This document shows, one piece after another, positions 60,514-64,000 of a DNA stretch of 64,000 nucleotides. This DNA is from JAGVPT01 sp963717445 (GTDB lineage: Bacteria > Bacteroidota > Ignavibacteria > UBA10030 > UBA8401): NCBI GenBank assembly GCA_963717445.1, contig OY970334.1:2294001-2358000 (forward strand). Direction: 5' to 3'. Both the position numbers and the translations under genes were made by a program. Under the pieces are notes generated by a model. It ran no database searches, was not told the origin of the DNA, and saw only the letters and a list, made by a program, of their open reading frames with translations. Positions within the stretch are counted from its first letter, which is position 1. Every line of letters begins with the position of its first letter.

Positions 60514-61425
60514 TCATTTCGGTTCGAGGGCCTCGGCGACAATAATTCCGGTTTGTTTCAGATGCAGGGCGAGATATTCATGGAGAGGCGACTCCGTGAT
60601 CTGAACTTTGTAGCCAACGTCGGGGGCGTGCATGAGATGAAGTGCGCCGTTTTCCATCCTCACTGCAATTCCCGTGTGTGAAACGTCCAACCCCGGTATA
60701 TTCGTTGTTATGCCGATTAGCGACCCCGTTTCAATTTTGTCTGCAAACATGCGAACATCCTCCTTCGGAAGGAAAAGCATTTTGCGCTTCCCGATCTCTT
60801 CTTCTTGTTGCTCGATTGTCTTGAAGAATCGGTCGTTTGCAAGTTGCCTGTACGCGCTCCGATGAGTCGTCATAAAATTGATCGGTGTTGGAATCGGCCG
60901 TAGGTTTTTTTCCCCGAACAATTCGTTCGTGACAATTTTCAAGACCCCCTTTTTTTCATTGTCGAACCAGTAATCGGTTGTATAATGGAGCCGGCTTGGA
61001 TACCCATTAATGATGCCATTACGGTACCGAATAAACCGGAGTTGCGACTTGTAGTCGTCGAAAGAAATCTTTTTCATCTTAACGCACCTGGCGAGCGCGA
61101 GCGAGTTCTCACAGAATGAGACACAATCGAGAACGCGCAAATTGACGACGAGATGCTCCGCACCTTTCTCTTCAAGGGAATGTGCGGCATATTCTGTTCC
61201 GATAAACGATTTACCGATTTGAACGATCACCTCATTGATTGGCTTGCCGCCGAGGTTACGGGAGAGAGCAAGGTCAAATTTAGCCTTGCAAATCTCTTCG
61301 TCCGTCTCCTCAAGGATGGAAAGTATTGATGTCGCGTAGGATGTATGGAATACAAGGGGAAACGAGAGAGCAAGCGTTGAGAACGTTGAGCGGCTGATGA
61401 ATTCTCGGCGGTTCATTGTTGCCAT
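60514..61425 (-). CDS. DUF1460 family protein (N-acetylmuramoyl-L-alanine amidase-like)
   Basis: A 303-residue exported protein with an N-terminal signal that has a twin-arginine-like MNRREFISRS. The DUF1460 family has an NlpC/P60-like cysteine fold; the candidate nucleophile is in NLRVLDCVSFCENSLAL and the His in LDVSHTGIAVRM. Such proteins cut peptidoglycan peptides or amide bonds in the cell wall. It starts 23 nt after the dnaB stop on the same strand, so it may be co-transcribed with dnaB. Confidence 0.85.
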   Translation of the reverse strand: MATMNRREFISRSTFSTLALSFPLVFHTSYATSILSILEETDEEICKAKFDLALSRNLGGKPINEVIVQIGKSFIGTEYAAHSLEEKGAEHLVVNLRVLDCVSFCENSLALARCVKMKKISFDDYKSQLRFIRYRNGIINGYPSRLHYTTDYWFDNEKKGVLKIVTNELFGEKNLRPIPTPINFMTTHRSAYRQLANDRFFKTIEQQEEEIGKRKMLFLPKEDVRMFADKIETGSLIGITTNIPGLDVSHTGIAVRMENGALHLMHAPDVGYKVQITESPLHEYLALHLKQTGIIVAEALEPK

Positions 61426-61448
61426 GATCTATCCTGTCAGCGTGCAGC

Positions 61449-62882
61449 TCAGAAGGGAGTGTCGCCACTCGTTGCTGGCGGTGCATATTCGTCGAACGTT
61501 GGGAGGGCGAGATTTTCAAAGCGTGCATATTCTTTGATGAAAGAAAGCTGTACTTCTCCTGTCGGGCCGTTTCGTTGTTTTCCGATAATGATATCTGCGA
61601 CTCCCTCGACCGATTTATTATCTTCGCTTTTGATCCCGTACATTTCGGGCCGGTGAACGAAGAGCACGACGTCGGCATCTTGTTCGATAGCCCCCGATTC
61701 GCGAAGGTCGGCGAGCACGGGGCGTTTGTCGCTCCGGGTTTCAACTGCGCGGTTCAACTGAGAGAGAGCAAGAACGGGGATGTTGAGTTCCTTCGCAAGC
61801 GCCTTAAGCGAGCGTGAAATCATAGAAATCTCCTGTTCCCTGCTCGGAGCTGTTTTTGGTCCCTGCATCAACTGAAGGTAATCAACGACTACCATGCCGA
61901 CGTTGTGCTCGACCTTAAGCCGCCGCGCTTTTGCGCGAAGCTCTAGGATCCCAAGCGCGGGTGTATCGTCGATGAATATTTTTGCCACATGAAGTTTTCC
62001 GATTTGAGTGCTGAGTTTTCGCCACTCGCCGTCGGGCAATCGCCCTGTCCGCACGCTATGTGCATTGACGCGGGCTTCCGCGCAGATAAGGCGAAGCACG
62101 AGCTGTTGAGAGGACATTTCAAGACTGAAAAATCCTACCGGTATCGAGTGGTCGATTGCAGCATTCCGTGCAACAGACAGGACAAAAGCCGTTTTTCCCG
62201 TGCTCGGGCGTCCGGCAACAATAACAAGGTCCGAGGGTTGAAATCCGCCGGTTTCACTATCAAGCCGAGAAAAGCCCGATGGCACGCCCGTCACGCCGCT
62301 GTGTTTGCCATGAATACTTTCCAGCATCTCCATGGTATTGAAGACAGCGTCGCGCATCGAGAGAAAACTTTTCTTCATCCGTTTTTCGGAAATCTGGAAA
62401 ATTTTCTGCTCGGCTTCGTCAAGGAGGTCGAGAGCGTCTTCCGTTTCGTTGAAGGCGCGGCTCGTCACCTCGGAACTTGCAGAAATAAGATTGCGGAGAA
62501 GGGCTTTTTCTAAAACAATTTTGGCATGGTATTCAACGTTCGCGGCCGAAGTGACGCGCATCGTTAATTCTGAAATGTATACCGGACCTCCGATTTCGTC
62601 GAGTTGCCCGCGCCGGCGGAGTTCTTCAACAATGGTGATCGAATCGACCGCTTCGTTTTTCTCGAACAATCCCACCATCGCTTTGAAGATATTTTGATGC
62701 GCCGGCTTGTAGAATGCCGAGTCGTCGAGAATTTCGACGGTCTTTGAAATCGCCTCTTTCTCCAAGAGCATCGCGCCCAGCACGGCCATCTCAATATCGA
62801 CTGCCTGCGGCGGCACCCTGCCTTCGGAAGGACCGTCGCTCGGGGAAATTGTATGTCGGAGAATCTCAGCCATGGAAAGCAA
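61449..62882 (-). CDS. dnaB: Replicative DNA helicase DnaB
   Basis: A 477-residue hexameric helicase. The N-terminal domain (about 20-140) is followed by the RecA-like motor with Walker A GRPSTGKTAF, Walker B VVVDYLQLM and the SRSLKALAKELNIPVLALSQLNR segment. The length is normal and there is no intein. It unwinds DNA at the fork; the DUF721 product near recF may help load it. The UDG gene lies upstream on the same strand, separated by an AT-rich palindromic gap; the DUF1460 gene follows. Confidence 0.97.
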   Translation of the reverse strand: MLSMAEILRHTISPSDGPSEGRVPPQAVDIEMAVLGAMLLEKEAISKTVEILDDSAFYKPAHQNIFKAMVGLFEKNEAVDSITIVEELRRRGQLDEIGGPVYISELTMRVTSAANVEYHAKIVLEKALLRNLISASSEVTSRAFNETEDALDLLDEAEQKIFQISEKRMKKSFLSMRDAVFNTMEMLESIHGKHSGVTGVPSGFSRLDSETGGFQPSDLVIVAGRPSTGKTAFVLSVARNAAIDHSIPVGFFSLEMSSQQLVLRLICAEARVNAHSVRTGRLPDGEWRKLSTQIGKLHVAKIFIDDTPALGILELRAKARRLKVEHNVGMVVVDYLQLMQGPKTAPSREQEISMISRSLKALAKELNIPVLALSQLNRAVETRSDKRPVLADLRESGAIEQDADVVLFVHRPEMYGIKSEDNKSVEGVADIIIGKQRNGPTGEVQLSFIKEYARFENLALPTFDEYAPPATSGDTPF

Positions 62883-62980
62883 TTAATAATTATGAATTAA
62901 GAATTAATAAAAATAATGATGAGTTAAGGACTCTTGTCATGCCTCTTTGCAATTCCTAATTCATAATTATTAATTCTTAA
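62883..62980. repeat. AT-rich inverted repeat between UDG and dnaB genes
   Basis: TTAATAATTATGAATTAAG near 62884 and its complement-like CTAATTCATAATTATTAA near 62957 flank a short unique part. Similar AATTAAGAATTAA strings occur at 60430-60460. It may form a cruciform or hairpin in RNA. It carries the dnaB promoter if dnaB is not co-transcribed. Confidence 0.5.
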
Positions 62981-63754
62981 TTATTCATTGTTCTTCATCT
63001 CGTCGTACATTTTCCGCAGCTTTTGCACATCCTCCCATGTCGGGCGTTTCCAGTTTGGATTGCGCAGCAACGCAGCGGGATGGTACGTCACCATTAATGG
63101 TATACCGCGGTAGTCATGTACGCTTTCGCGAAGTTTGGTGAGCGAATCGGCTGTTTTTAACAGCACCTGTGCGGAAATTCGCCCCAAGCATAAGATGATT
63201 TTTGGTTTAATGATCTCGAGTTGCTTCCACAAATACGGTTCGCATTGCTGAACTTCTTCCGGCAGCGGATCGCGATTGTTCGGCGGACGGCATTTCAGGA
63301 TGTTGCAAATATAGACCTCTTCCCGCTTAAAATGGATCGCCTCTAAAATTTTGTTCAACAACTGCCCGGCACGCCCGACGAACGGCTCCCCTTTTGCGTC
63401 TTCATCTGCCCCCGGCGCTTCGCCGATGAGGACAATTTCCGCTTTCGGGTTACCAACGCCGAAGACAAACTTCGTGCGTGTTGCGCCAAGCGAGCATTTC
63501 TGGCATTGACAAATCATGGTATTCAATTCCCCCAACGACAATGTGTTCACCCATGGTTCTGACGGATAGCCATCTCCTGGTTTTTCCTTCGGCCCCCCCT
63601 TCCCCGTTCCATGCTCGGCAGGCGGATAAATGATGTTCCCGAATAAATCTCGTTCTTGCATAAGAAATTGTCGAACGCCGGAAATAAGTTGCGAAAACTC
63701 CTGAGTCAAAGGCTCATCCGATTTTGGCGGAGATGAGGAACGAAGATCAGACAT
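62981..63754 (-). CDS. Family 4 uracil-DNA glycosylase (Fe-S type)
   Basis: About 257 residues from the ATG at 63754. The catalytic motif A is GEAPGADEDAKGEPFVGRAGQLL and motif B is VTYHPAALLRNP. Cysteines for a 4Fe-4S cluster are in ICQCQKCSLGATRT and further on (ICNILKCRPPNNRDPL, QQCEPYL). It removes uracil from DNA. The frame open to 63829 starts in the R2 repeat (MSVTFPNLST) and is rejected. The N-terminal 70 residues are a poorly conserved extension. Confidence 0.92.
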   Translation of the reverse strand: MSDLRSSSPPKSDEPLTQEFSQLISGVRQFLMQERDLFGNIIYPPAEHGTGKGGPKEKPGDGYPSEPWVNTLSLGELNTMICQCQKCSLGATRTKFVFGVGNPKAEIVLIGEAPGADEDAKGEPFVGRAGQLLNKILEAIHFKREEVYICNILKCRPPNNRDPLPEEVQQCEPYLWKQLEIIKPKIILCLGRISAQVLLKTADSLTKLRESVHDYRGIPLMVTYHPAALLRNPNWKRPTWEDVQKLRKMYDEMKNNE

Positions 63755-63798
63755 GATAGGAATAAAATACGAGACACACCACGCAATAATAAATTTGC

Positions 63799-63922
63799 TA
63801 GTGCTCAAGTTTGGGAAGGTGACGGACACCTTGCTGATTTACCTTGCCATATATTTTGGGATGATGTGATTTTGGGAGCGAGGTGTCCGTCACCTATCAC
63901 AAGAACGCAAAATTGACCACTA
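63799..63922. mobile_element. R2 miniature inverted-repeat element, copy 3 (124 bp)
   Basis: Starts TAGTGCTCAAGTTTGGG and ends AAAATTGACCACTA. Same inner inverted repeats as the others. It lies 45 nt upstream of the UDG start and may carry or interrupt its promoter. Confidence 0.85.
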
Positions 63923-64000
63923 GCACAAATGTCTCTCTTTTTGAGAAACACTTAGAACAGCATTGCTACGCGGTTGAGAATTTCTGTTGCGACGTCGAAC

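Noticed and set aside
61449..62882. Intein in dnaB
   Set aside because: The protein has the normal length of about 477 residues with continuous helicase motifs.
1..64000. CRISPR arrays, tRNA or rRNA genes
   Set aside because: No regularly spaced direct repeats and no cloverleaf or rRNA sequence noticed; no covariance search could be run.

Overview
The window comes from a bacterial chromosome around the replication origin. The likely host is a member of the Bacteroidota/Chlorobiota/Ignavibacteriota (FCB) group. This is an inference from a type IX secretion C-terminal sorting domain at the left edge, an acidic insertion near the GyrB C-terminus, a TAnnTTTG-like promoter before dnaN, and the general gene set. 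No rRNA, tRNA or CRISPR array was seen.

Layout. 1-4.5 kb: the end of a secreted T9SS-sorted protein, then the leftward cell-elongation genes rodA, mrdA (PBP2) and mreD. 4.5-7 kb: leftward dnaA, a non-coding stretch with at least six same-strand DnaA boxes (probable oriC), then rightward rpmH, rnpA, yidD and yidC. 9.6-13.8 kb: an internally duplicated membrane protein, a NagX-like acyltransferase, a GH13 enzyme and a cytochrome-like lipoprotein. 14-17.3 kb: typA and a SpoIIE/RsbU-type phosphatase. 17.7-24.2 kb: a tight rightward run of M28 peptidase, amidohydrolase, GT2, GT39 and deoxynucleoside kinase. 24.8-30.4 kb: an S41 protease, then VKOR, a Tat-exported gluconate-dehydrogenase-type small subunit, a GMC oxidoreductase and a secreted esterase. 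30.4-31.7 kb: an IS110-family element. 32-39.2 kb: dnaN, recF, a DUF721 gene, gyrB and gyrA. 39.3-47.3 kb: a lipoprotein plus coiled-coil pair, an MCE/Mla lipid transporter (E, F, D), an RRM protein and an AMP-forming acyl-CoA ligase. 47.3-59.5 kb: a repeat-rich accessory segment with two paralogous multi-PAS sensor kinases, a LuxR-type regulator, a frameshifted receiver and an IS30 element. 59.5-63.8 kb: nfo, a DUF1460 gene, dnaB and a family-4 uracil-DNA glycosylase.

The most unusual content is repetitive. Three small non-autonomous element families end in TA and have terminal inverted repeats: R1, three copies of exactly 217 bp; R2, three copies of 124-126 bp plus an 82-bp relative; and a single 860-bp inverted-repeat element that carries an R1 copy inside it. 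A fourth palindromic family (R3) has three clear copies. The IS110 element sits inside an R3-like palindrome. Upstream of its transposase is a non-coding segment with a long stem-loop, which is a candidate bridge RNA.

The genome-maintenance genes (dnaA, dnaN, recF, gyrBA, dnaB, nfo, UDG) look intact. Decay is concentrated near the repeats: a one-base frameshift in the receiver between the two kinases, a frameshifted ORF remnant between the hybrid kinase and the R1/IS30 pair, and a C-terminal remnant of a secreted adhesive-type protein after the phosphatase.
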